Below the pieces are notes generated by a model. That model worked only from the letters and a program-made list of their open reading frames with translations. It searched no databases and was not told the origin of the DNA. Positions 49,076 through 60,089 of a stretch of DNA of 64,000 bases are shown piece by piece; the first letter of the stretch is position 1, and the number at the start of each line of letters is the position of its first letter. Source of the stretch: Oxytricha trifallax (taxonomy: Eukaryota > Ciliophora > Spirotrichea > Sporadotrichida > Oxytrichidae); assembly GCA_000711775.1 (NCBI GenBank), contig ARYC01000575.1, positions 62,001 through 126,000 of the forward strand, in the 5' to 3' direction. The position numbers were made by a program, and so were the translations under genes.

Positions 49076-50569
49076 TGTTCCGACCGAGACCAGTACCCCA
49101 CCGTATCCCTCTTCTAAAAAATACCCCCTTCACACCCGTAGACCCCGTACCCTCCATTCCCCCGTACCCTCCATACCCCCCATTCCCCCCTTAAAATCCC
49201 TCATTTCATATGAAATTTTTTATCCACGCAGTCTGAATCGATTTCCTTCATGACATCTCGTCATCATATATAGATAATTTTTTATATGAAATATCATAAA
49301 TTTTTGAAAATTTATTCTTTGCTTAATAACCATAATAGCATATTAATTTAATTTTCTTTTAATTTTTCAACGTTCGCCATTATGTTTTGAGTACATAATT
49401 TCATAGGAAATTATTTATTTTATGAGTAACACATTGATAAACATAATTTTATTTTGAAATGATAATTATTTATAAAGTACTTGCTATAATTCTTAATATC
49501 TTTGGGTAATGGCCCCTTGCGATGGGCCGCTAAAAGTTTTTTCTATATTTTCCTTAAATGTTCTAAAATCATTAAAGAATCAAAGTAACTTGTCATAAGT
49601 CATTGATAAGCTCCCTTATGAGTTATAAAAGCAGTCTATAACAACAAAAAATATAATAACTTTTTATCAATAACATCATAAAATACATTCAATTTTGAAA
49701 TAATATTACTAATTTTATTCAATATTTTATGATTAACATATTTATTTTTTCACAAATTTATATTCTAAATCATGATTAGATGTTATTATTCCCACAAAAC
49801 ATTAATGTTTTATGTCATCTTATAGATCATTAAGCTAAATGATTGTATTTGTCGGAATAATAACATCTAATCATGATATTAGAATATAAATTTGTGAAAA
49901 AATAAATATGTTAATCATAAAATATTGAATAAAATTAGTAATATTATTTCAAAATTGAATGTATTTTATGATGTTATTGATAAAAAGTTATTATATTTTT
50001 TGTTGTTATAGACTGCTTTTATAACTCATAAGGGAGCTTATCAATGACTTATGACAAGTTACTTTGATTCTTTAATGATTTTAGAACATTTAAGGAAAAT
50101 ATAGAAAAAACTTTTAGCGGCCCATCGCAAGGGGCCATTACCCAAAGATATTAAGAATTATAGCAAGTACTTTATAAATAATTATCATTTCAAAATAAAA
50201 TTATGTTTATCAATGTGTTACTCATAAAATAAATAATTTCCTATGAAATTATGTACTCAAAACATAATGGCGAACGTTGAAAAATTAAAAGAAAATTAAA
50301 TTAATATGCTATTATGGTTATTAAGCAAAGAATAAATTTTCAAAAATTTATGATATTTCATATAAAAAATTATCTATATATGATGACGAGATGTCATGAA
50401 GGAAATCGATTCAGACTGCGTGGATAAAAAATTTCATATGAAATGAGGGATTTTATGGGGGGTAGGGGGGGTATGGAGGGTACGGGGGAATGCAGGGTAC
50501 GGGGTCTACGGGTGTGAAGGGGGTATTTTTTAGAAGAGGGATACGGGGGTACGGGCCTTGGTCGGAACA
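49076..50569. mobile_element. Foldback element FB1-b with G-rich termini
   Basis: Ends TGTTCCGACCGAGACC and GGTCGGAACA match FB1-a. The outer 120 bp of each arm is C-rich on the left and G-rich on the right (GGGGGGTATGGAGGG; GGGTACGGGG). Arms continue inward (ATTTCATAGGAAATTATT and its inverse) to a dyad that is occupied by FB2-b. The element lies within the remnants of a kinase gene. Confidence 0.85.
49501..50146. mobile_element. Foldback element FB2-b nested at the centre of FB1-b
   Basis: A palindrome with ends TTTGGGTAATGGCCCCTTGC and inverse, matching FB2-a's right end (GGCC...CCATTACCCAAAG). Arms of about 300 bp carry CATTAAAGAATCAAAGTAAC and its inverse. It is inserted between AATATC and GATATT, i.e. 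exactly at the symmetry axis of the host element. Confidence 0.85.
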
Positions 50570-51300
50570 AATATCTGTTATGATATAGATAGTTAGGGGG
50601 TTTCCTGCAATATTTTATGATAAATTAGTTTTTTTGAAAGTTTTCTGCACTATTGATTAATTAATCTTTATAGCAAGTATCAACCAACTTACGGACTAAT
50701 TTCATTTTTATAATTAAACTTAATTTATTAATCAATTAGTGAATTAATGCATTAGCATGGATTTAAAGCACAATCCATAAGAACTTTAGGCATTAGTTGC
50801 TGGAATTGATCGACTATTTATATTTATTATGTAATTGTGATAATTCCAAGTCAACTCTATTAGTTTTTATCATAACTCCCGGCACTACTCTTCCTATCTT
50901 ACCTCTAAATCCTCCCCCTTGGTTAATAAATAAAAGTTCCATGTGAGAATGCATTATTTCTATGAAAGTAGAAACCCATCCGACCATCTGTAATTATTGT
51001 ACTACCCCTTACAACATATTATCAAATTAAATTCTTAATGTTCTTTCATTTCTGTTTTTAGCACACTCGATTACTATTTTCTTGAACTACTCAAATGATG
51101 TAACAACACCCTCTTAATATTTAAAAGGTCATAAAAATATTATATTCTACATGTAAAAAAAAGTTCAGGAAACTTCTTCCCCAGAGCTTCATCTTTGTTA
51201 CCTCTTCAAGTTATTTGTAATTATTTCCTTACATTAAATCTCTTTAACAAGAAAATATTTCTTAGTGTATAGCAAATTAAAATATTGCTATTAAAATTAG
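50570..51300 (-). CDS. Probable upstream part of the disrupted kinase gene
   Basis: On the minus strand one ciliate-code frame from about 51125 to 50770 is coding-like (EGVVTSFEQFKKIVIECAKN; NQGGGFRGKIGRVVPGVMIK). Another piece lies near 51290-51200 (LYTKKYFLVKEIQCKEI), which could be the strand around the ATP-binding lysine. It sits upstream of the HRDLKP fragment in the same orientation, with only FB1-b between them, so I infer they were one gene. Kinase N-lobe motifs are not clear enough to prove it. GGGGGTTTCCTGCAA (50597) and CAGGAAACTTCTTCCCC (51167-51183) resemble the GGGGGAAGTTTCCTG MITE family and might bracket an insertion. Confidence 0.4.
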
Positions 51301-51439
51301 GCTACTCATTGATAAATACTATTTAATAAAAAATTAATTTTCAGGATATGATAAATTGTTATCCCAGCACAACCAAATATATATTAAATAATTAAATGCA
51401 TTATTTTTTAATTTTTTTATTACATTTATAACCAATAAT

Positions 51440-52070
51440 TTTAACACCTTAGTAATCTTCAGCAGTTATGGATTTAGCCCAAAGATATGAGCCATCAGGA
51501 TTCATTGATAAAATAATGCAAATAAATTAAAAATAAATAAATAAATATGTATATTAATTATAGAATAATGGGCCTTCTCCCGATTAATGAAGCTTAGTAA
51601 ACACCTGAATCGGCTGTAGTGCCTCCTAATATCAAGTTAAAAAATAATGATAATTATTGTAAGTTTCCACTAGGTTATAATTTCATATATAATATGAAAA
51701 AAATAATATAAATTTTGGTTCAAACGTAGAGCAAAGGAAGTTTAAAAATAACAATATTATTAATAAATTATTTGAAGGTCACCTTTCCACTTAATCCCCC
51801 GAGTAGTTTAGGATATCAATCATTAGAAAAACATGTAGTAGTCCCAACTTTTGGAACTTAAATCATCAATAAATTTATTTTTAATAAAATTGTTTTATAT
51901 TATCAAGAGAATCAATGCAAAAAAGCAGAGATTAATCATTCTCGTTTGTTAGATTTACAAAGTCATCTTATATATAGTATATTATCTGTAAATTACAATC
52001 GATTTAGGGTATTAAAGTTAAAATTTATTAAGGAGAGTAAATATTGATATGCCAAAAGGGAGTTTCTTTC
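51440..52070 (-). CDS. Beta-propeller-like repeat protein, fragmentary
   Basis: Three short minus-strand exons or pieces share the flavour of ciliate propeller/Kelch-like repeats: SMNPDGSYLWAKSITAEDYQ (about 51455-51515), LGGTTADSGVYQASLIG (about 51585-51640) and SSKSWDYYMFF with LMIDILNYSGDQVER (about 51780-51860). The pieces lie in different frames with AT-rich spacers, so introns or IESs separate them. Start and stop were not located. The repeat pattern (G-G-T-x-D/S..., D-Y-x-M...) suggests about two repeats of a larger protein. The gene may be incomplete because the kinase remnant begins only about 140 bp downstream. Confidence 0.45.
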
Positions 52071-52296
52071 TTCGCATTTTATAGAATCATAGAAATAAGC
52101 AATACTTTGCAAGACTTAATATAGTATAGAAAATGATAAATCAAAAGCTATAAAATCAAAATAATCAATTTTTTTAAAAAAAGTTCTTAACTCAAGTGAT
52201 TCAATCATATCACTATTTAAAGCAAACTAATAATTAAAATCCCTATTTATTTTAATTAGAAATACTAAGGTGGAATTTATTAATTTAAAATGAATA

Positions 52297-52945
52297 TTTT
52301 TAATAAATGTAGAAAAAGATTACAAAAGAGTAGTTCAGCTGCTAAATTGGACTTGAGTGGTACTGGCAAAGAATCTTAAAGCCAACTTTTTGCCCATATT
52401 TATCTTCTCCTATAGCTCGAAATGTAGTGAAGCAGTTGCTCATACCTCAACTACTTCTCAGTTCAACCTTTTTTTTCAGAGATGTTGTTAGTTGAGAAAT
52501 TTCCATTTTGTTTAGTATAAATTTGAAAAATAAGAGATGTTCAATAAATTAAATCAAACAAAGTCTTAACTAAAAATACCAGCTTAAAATTAATTAAGAT
52601 ATCACCAATTATAATTCTCTATAAAATAAAACTATTAGTAAAAACTTTGTTCTTTAATCATTAAAACTTAATAAGTTTTAATCTGTTTGATTTAATTTAT
52701 TGAACATCTCTTATTTTTCAAATTTATACTAAACAAAATGGAAATTTCTCAACTAACAACATCTCTGAAAAAAAGGTTGAACTGAGAAGTGGTTGAGGTA
52801 TGAGCAACTGCTTCACTACATTTCGAGCTATAGGAGAAGTTAAAGATGGGCAAAAGATTGGCTTTAAGATTCTTTGCCAGTACCATTCAAGTCCAATTTA
52901 GCAGCTGAACGACCCAATTGAAATCTTTTTCTACATTTATTAAAA
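52297..52945. mobile_element. Foldback element, 650 bp
   Basis: Arms of about 255 bp (52297-52560 and 52683-52945) are near-perfect inverse copies (ends TTTTAATAAATGTAGAAAAA), with a 120-bp AT-rich loop. The arms are GC-richer than the surroundings, with no reading frame of note. Not obviously related to FB1 or FB2. Confidence 0.8.
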
Positions 52946-53112
52946 CGATACTGTTTGTAAAATGAAACATTTTTGGGTTTAGTATAGTAATTCAGATTTT
53001 ATGGTTAAATTAACAATTAATTTATATATGTTGAAAGAATATTAAAAATATCAGTCAAGAGATTATTTTTACTTGAATTTATTGTATAACTTAAATCTTA
53101 ATTTCTTTATAG

Positions 53113-56096
53113 GTTCAAGCTTTATATTTGAAATGCAATACTTTCATAATTACCTTTTGGACTGTAATTTTAATTTTTTTCACTCTATCTTCCTATTTAC
53201 ATGTTTTTAGCTTGATGTATTTTTTTCATGCTGAGTTCATATCAAGTCGTACTTTTCATTTAGCACTTTATATACTTACTAAATCATTTACTCTAAAAAA
53301 TCCAGATAAATAGAGCCATTACTCCCTTTATTATTTATTGGGTAGCAAGATGAGGTACAAAAACCTTGATAATATGATAATATCATATACTATTGCTTAA
53401 ATTTTATTTATTTTCTTCTGACTAGAAGATCAATATTTATTTCAAGCATCAAATCTCATTAAATATAGTTTATGGTTATTTATTACACCATTCATTAAGG
53501 TTGCTTCAAGCTAAAGTTTTTAAATTATAAAAAAATTAAGGTAAGTCTTTTTGGATTTTTCCAGAAAATTGAATGTAATTATTTAATAAGAAAATGCGGA
53601 GGAGGTCAACTTCTTCTAAAAGTTGAAGGCACATAATAAATTCTTTATAAATTTATCCTAATTCTTAATATAACTTACCTTTTAGGCGGAAGTAACCTTA
53701 GTAATTAGTAATTATGATAGAGATATTTTCTAAAAAATATTTTAAGATTTTTAAAAAGCTTTATGTAAGTAAATAAAATTAAAGCATAGTTATATCTAAA
53801 TAAATTATACTTGTTAGCAATTTTTTTATAAAACTTTCTGAGTATCATGCTTTCATCAGCCAACTCATTTTATTGCTGCTCATTTTTATTTAGAAAGCAT
53901 AAGGTAAGTGACTTATAGTAGTCTCATAAACTTTTCAACTATGGTCTTAACAGATGCGTATATATGTTAGAGATTTCAATTTAACCACAGAAAACCAATT
54001 CATAATATTGCATGAATATACTGCAATCTCTCTCTTTTATAAGAGCATCAAACGAAAATTCTACCTGCCCATTTTGACTACTATTTATTAGATTTAAGAT
54101 TCATACCTATTAGGTTTTTAAAGAATCTTTAAATTGGCTGTATCTTAAATAAAAAATTATTTTATCATGTTTTTTTATTATATATTTTTCATGACTGCTT
54201 AAAATTCTTAATGCTTGCCATACATTTATATCTACCATTCATTTTAAATGCTTGAAATACACTTAGCCTCATAAAATGTTTATCTCTTATAAAAATAAAC
54301 TCGTGCTTTTAATTAAATTTCATCTTTTAAATTTGTCGTTGTTCCTTTATTTTATTAAAGCAAAAATGGTTGTATAAATCCATTCTCTGCTTTTGTTTCT
54401 AAAAAAATAAAAATTAATACAATATTTAAGCTTAACTTCCTTTTAAATTAAAAAAAAACTTCTGACTTTAATTGAAAAAAAGTAGATAATCTAAGATTTC
54501 GAGAGTTTTTGAATAAATTTAGCCACAATAACTAAATTAAAATAAAAGGAATTATATTATTAACCTCTTATATCTTCTAAATCTATATTTACTTTTAGTA
54601 AGAGTTGGCACAGCAACAATGCGTTTGGATTAAAGAAATAATAAGAATTCCTATTTATACTGATGTTATAACTTCAACTTTTAATATGACCCTTTATAAT
54701 TTCTTTATTAACTCAGGTTGGCATTAGTCCTAGTCGATTTTTGTATCTAGATTGATTATTTTATTTAAATATAGAACTAATTTAATTTTATCAAATTGAT
54801 AAAAATAGAGCTCTGATGAAGTTTGTTAAAGTTTCTGCTAATTTTCTCCACATTTCCTTACAAAGCACAATTTCAATAAAATGTTCATATTTATAAGCTA
54901 GAATAATATTAATAAGATGCAGAAGTGTATTAATTTAGATATATAAAATACGGAACAAATATTGAGTTAATAAATGATGCATTTTTTTATTTGAGGTTAG
55001 AAATGATATTAAAATATATAAATAGGGAATATTTATACGATTCTTCATTTAATATAATAATGAAAAATTTGTATATTATGAAACACTCTAATTGGGTTTT
55101 TTAAAATATCAAAAGGTACATATATATATATCATTCTTATAGCTATACTCTGTATAAAAAAAAATTTCAAAAAGTATGAAATAAGTTGATTAAATACCAT
55201 TTACTGAGAATATCTGTCACTCATCTTTATCAAGATAAAATTAAAGCTATAAATTTAATATCTATCTTCTTTAATAGAAATAACTCATTAAACTTTGAAA
55301 AAAGTATTTTCAATTTTAACTTAAATTCTTGGAAGAAAAGATATAGAACCATATTTAATTCAAGGTTGAAACACTCTTTCTAAAATGTTGCTTCATTTAT
55401 AAATGTTCATCTGATTAAGACGAGCCAAATGGAAGTCTTAGTTAAGTAATAACTCAATAATGCTTCATTATTTATGTTTTAAAAAATAGTAATTTATTAT
55501 TTTACTTAATATTGTTACTAAAATTTCTCAATACATCTCAGTCACTACTTTGCCTTAAAAAATAAAGCATGTAACAAAGAGATTTCTATGCTCCATTTGT
55601 ATGCAAAAAGTTAAAGATTGAGATAACAGTGGAAGAGGAATATTTGATGTGGTGGAAAGACCCCAAGATTTAAAGCTCAATGAAAAATCTACTTCTTTAT
55701 AAATAATTGCTTCACCTTATCTCAAATTTGCATAGCAAATTAAAAAGATTATCCAGGTTAACTGAATCATAACATACTTGAAGATACTTTAGTTAAATAT
55801 CTTACCAAACCTTGCTCTTTGTATGGCATTATTTGTGAGTGTGTTATAATGGACCTGAATTCTATCGATTTGGAATGTAAAAATTATAATTCATCTTTCC
55901 ACGCTTTCTATTGGTACTCTTAATTTTGAATTTAAAAATATTTTAGAGGAACTCATCTTTAGGATATTAATCCCCATAAACAAGCATGAGTAGTAATTAT
56001 ATGAAAGTATCCAATACCTTACGGAATTATTATCGACAATATATTTTGGATCAGAAATTACTGAAAATCCAAAACTGTTTGTACTAAACTTTTGAG
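53113..56096 (+). CDS. Multi-pass membrane protein, multi-exon, unknown family
   Basis: After an acceptor (TTTATAG, 53112) a ciliate-code exon encodes several hydrophobic segments (TFIITFWTVILIFFTLSSYL; IISYTIAQILFIFF). Then come QASNLIKYSLWLFITPF with donor GTAAGTC near 53541, KIECNYLIRKCGGGQLLLKV, a hydrophobic LSEYHAFISQLILLLLIFIQ near 53840, and RIYVRDFNLTTENQFIILHE (about 53955-54110). Further exon-like frames are at 55186-55650 (NLNSWKKRYRTIFNSRL...) and 55840-56096, the last ending ELLSTIYFGSEITENPKLFV before a TGA. Whether the 55-56 kb exons belong to the same gene is uncertain. Several exons cannot be phased by eye. Transporter or channel-like by architecture only. Confidence 0.5.
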
Positions 56097-56099
56097 CTC

Positions 56100-57110
56100 C
56101 GTCGACATTTTATAATGAATCATGAATAGTAAAAATTTTCCCTTAAAGTTTAATTATTTTAGAATATAATATAAACCCCTTTAAATTTTACTATTTAATT
56201 TCTATTTGTATTTTTATCTATTACAATTAATTCAATTTTTTTTCAAAATCAATGATATTTAACAAATAACTTTATTAGTATTTAATAATAATTTTCGCAA
56301 TCATTTTATAATTATTTTCGCATTAAATATATACAAGAAACTTTTAGAAATAAAATTTCGATTACTGGTATTATTTTCTTAACCAAATATATTATACAAA
56401 TAAAATTTTAATAAAAAAAAACATTTTTCTCAGAATTCTTTTCGTTTATAGGAAGATGATTGAATTATTTTAAAATCAGAATTATAGGTGATAGCTAAGA
56501 GTAAGGCACAAATATGCTTTATCATTAATATTTAATAATTGAATTATATTAAGATTATATTACAAAGATCTTTTAGTAATTAATATTTATGCTAAGATCA
56601 AAAGTCTCAATACTTATGAATAAACTAGTTCTCTGTAAACTTTCAGCTGCTTTTCAAATCTTAGATATAACTAGCCAATTTTTATTGATTTCGAAATAAT
56701 TATCCTACAGCAAGTTCAAAAATGTGGTTCAAATCTTAACTTTAAGATACGCTTTTTTTTGGGGGTCCCATATCATGACCATTATTATGGTTAACATATT
56801 TAAGTGAATAATCGTCTCTAAAAAGATAATTTTGCTTTTTTCACTTTTCTAAAGCACCACCTAAATTTTGCACCAGGGTATATGGCATTAAGCTAATTTA
56901 TTACTAAGAAACTTTACCCTAAATATGTTCTATATAACAGATATATTAATAGAACTAGATTGGTTTAACTCAAACGACTGATTGATTAGAGACAGTTAAA
57001 GGCATTTTTATAATGCTATGAAGCTTTAGAATAGTTGATAAAATTGATTAATTTAATCCAAAATCCCCATTCAAAGGATCAAACAGGTCCCAGATTCAAA
57101 CATTTATAAA
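56100..57110. other. AT-rich intergenic stretch
   Basis: No convincing coding frame. The interval includes a slightly GC-richer stretch near 56860-57100 without a recognised product. Confidence 0.45.
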
Positions 57111-57731
57111 TTAGGGGGAGGCAACACCTGAACAAGTAAATTATATTCATATTTATACCCCCTAAAAAGTCTATAAATGTACGACTAAGGTCAAGAAAGG
57201 GCTGATAAACATGAATACAGCATTAATAATAGTTATATACAACTCCATCAGATCCATATGATCAAGTTTACTCATAAAAAGATATATTAAAATTCGATTT
57301 TTTTATTGATTTCTTTCAAAATTATTTTTAATTTTTTCTTAAATTTTGATATAACCAAGTGTAATACAAGCAATATACCAACAAGCCACCAATTTAATAC
57401 AAGGAGATATAGCTTAATATGAATTTAATATACTTATAAATATATTTAAATTGGTGGCTTGTTGGTATATTGCTTGTATTACACTTGGTTATATCAAAAT
57501 TTAAGAAAAAATTAAAAATAATTTTGAAAGAAATCAATAAAAAAATCGAATTTTAATATATCTTTTTATGAGTAAACTTGATCATATGGATCTGATGGAG
57601 TTGTATATAACTATTATTAATGCTGTATTCATGTTTATCAGCCCTTTCTTGACCTTAGTCGTACATTTATAGACTTTTTAGGGGGTATAAATATGAATAT
57701 AATTTACTTGTTCAGGTGTTGCCCCCCCTAA
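57111..57731. mobile_element. Foldback element, 621 bp, TTAGGGGGAGGCAACACC ends
   Basis: Arms of about 285 bp (57111-57394 and 57447-57731) are almost perfect inverse copies around a 52-bp centre. Ends are TTAGGGGGAGGCAACACCTG and CAGGTGTTGCCCCCCCTAA, with AAA and TTT on the outside. Non-coding. The arms read GTCAAGAAAGGGCTGATAAA, again GC-richer than flanking DNA. Confidence 0.85.
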
Positions 57732-57734
57732 TTT

Positions 57735-58318
57735 ACAATTTTTCAATCGCTTAGACATATTAAATCATTTTAAAATATCAATATATTATTTTAATTTATA
57801 TTATTTTCCAATTCAATAATTTGATTTACTTAGCAATAATCAAAATCCCAATACCTATTCATAGTTTTATAATTTGATGATTGATTAAATGATTCAAACA
57901 TTGAAAACTTTATTAGTTTTTGTTAAAAAATATAGGAAAATTTATACACCTAAATATATTATTATTGACATTTCTAAAATAACATATTTTTAATATTCCG
58001 TCATATAATATCTAAATATCGTAGGCACAAAAAATTAAACTAAATATTTAATTCAAATTAAACGCACTATTGTGTGATCCATCTCTATAGCTGCATAATT
58101 AAGTACTGGTTTGACTTAGTCTATATTGATACCATACCAAATCTTAAGCAGTAAATCTAAATTTTTCTTATCGTAAATAGACCCGAAATATCAGCTAATT
58201 TCTATTTCATTTTGCAAATTGACCAAATTTCTCTATTAACCCTATCTATAACCTAAAAATAAAGTCACTAATAAACCTCATTAGGGGTTTTGGGGCTTTT
58301 ATTATAGTAAACAAGGAT
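57735..58318. other. AT-rich stretch with a G4T4G4 motif
   Basis: Mostly featureless. GGGGTTTTGGGG followed by CTTTT lies at 58284-58300, immediately upstream of a coding-like ATG at 58318. This is 1.5 units of the spirotrich telomere repeat; it may be chance. Confidence 0.4.
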
Positions 58319-58413
58319 GTAAGACTTTGAAAAAGGCGAGGAAATATCTTTCTATGCGAGAATGAAAGAGCTTAGTAATTCAAGATATTTTACCAGTAAT
58401 AAGGCAGTTTTAT
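58318..58413 (+). CDS. Short 5' exon of an unknown gene
   Basis: ATG TAA GAC... in the ciliate code gives 31 residues with natural composition (QDFEKGEEISFYARMKELSN) to a TGA at 58411-58413. Downstream, frames near 58440-58500 (VYLIIIEELQRSLFIELYF) could be a following exon. No donor site of good quality was identified and no family is recognised; it may be a fragment. Confidence 0.35.
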
Positions 58414-58559
58414 GATGCTATTTACTTGTATACTTAATAATTATAGAAGAACTATAGAGAAGCCTTTTTATAGAATTGTATTTTAAATAGGTTTGAATGA
58501 GTCACTCTATTCTTTGCATGAAACATAAACAGTAATCCTATATATTCAAAGTTACAAAA

Positions 58560-60089
58560 TGACCCAGATCTTTTATATTATTACTTAAATTAATTACATT
58601 CAAGAAATAATCCTTTAAGAGCTTTATAAAAATCTTTAATAATTTAGAAATCTTAAAAACCTTTTATCAATATAATATCAATTAAGATTTTTTTAAAAAA
58701 TTTGGGATTTAAAATTTACGGACGAGATTTTAATGATATTCACTATTTTTTATTTATCTAAACATATAATTTGTATTTAATTACTCTTACAATGGCACGA
58801 TATATTGACTTAAATTCTTGAAAATTTATTTAAAATTAAATGAATTTAAATTTAAGTTAAATTTATAATAACTTTTATAAATTTAAGATAGGGGCATCCA
58901 TGCTTATATTTTTAAAATCCAAATAAATTTATATAATGCTTAATAATCCATAAATAATGAAAATAATGAGTATTCAATATACATTATGTTTTCTCATAAA
59001 AAATTATTTGAAAGAATTGATTTTCTCCAATAAAGTCCCATTAAGAAATTATTGAAATTACTAAAATTTAATAATGTTAATTTTTTATAGCAAGGTCTTG
59101 AGAAAATATTATCTTAAAATTTAAGGTATATTATTCTTAAATTTCTTGATAAAGCGCAAGAATTTTATAATATAAGAGAATTTATATTTTTAATTATTTT
59201 AGCATTTTAAATTGTGATCTTTTTACAAATAAATCAGAGTTTTATAATTAATTTTTATGATTCTTAATGTTTATTATAAAAAATTTAACTAACTAAAACA
59301 TAAACTGACGATAGTATTTAAAATATAATCTTATTTTATAATAAGAAAAAATAAACATAATTTATTATTATTAATGAAGCTTTTCATCATCCATACACTC
59401 TTATAATTATAAATTTAAAAATAAATATATTATTATATTAACTATTACATTACAAATAATAAATTGAAATAACTTCATGAATAAAAATATTAAATTTACT
59501 AATTTTAATATCATTTATTATAAGTAATCAACTTGATAATATTTTTCTTAGAACTTAAAAAATGAATTAGAAATAATTTAAAATAGTTTATTTTTTTCTT
59601 TTTTCTGTATTTTTTGAATATATTGTCAAAAACGTTTCATATTATTCCTTGGTAATTCTGGTTCTTTCAATTACCTTTTCTTAAATCTTGTTTAAATAAA
59701 TAAAACTTAATATTAAATTTCACTTGGATTTTCACAAAATTCCTCAACATTGATGCACTACTTACTAATTTAAAAATCAATTATTTATAGAAACAGACCA
59801 CTTTTATTTCAAAATTATTTGACATAAATTTGAATATACGATTTTTTTTATGATTTAGATTAAGTAAACACAAATTCTATAAAGATTATCATATATATAT
59901 AGCGTCCCAGTTTTACATTTTCTTACCTCAATGATAATAAATTCAACTGTGAACCTCAAATAATCTCTCAATTTAGATAATATCTTGAAACTGCCAAAAA
60001 AAGAATCAAGGAACAGGCTAATTTAACTTATAAATCTCTTTGCTTTTCAAAAATCTGAAGATAATATACCTTTAAATCTTATTGATGCA
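58560..60089. other. AT-rich intergenic stretch
   Basis: No coding-like frames or repeats noticed before the start of the surface-protein gene. Confidence 0.5.
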
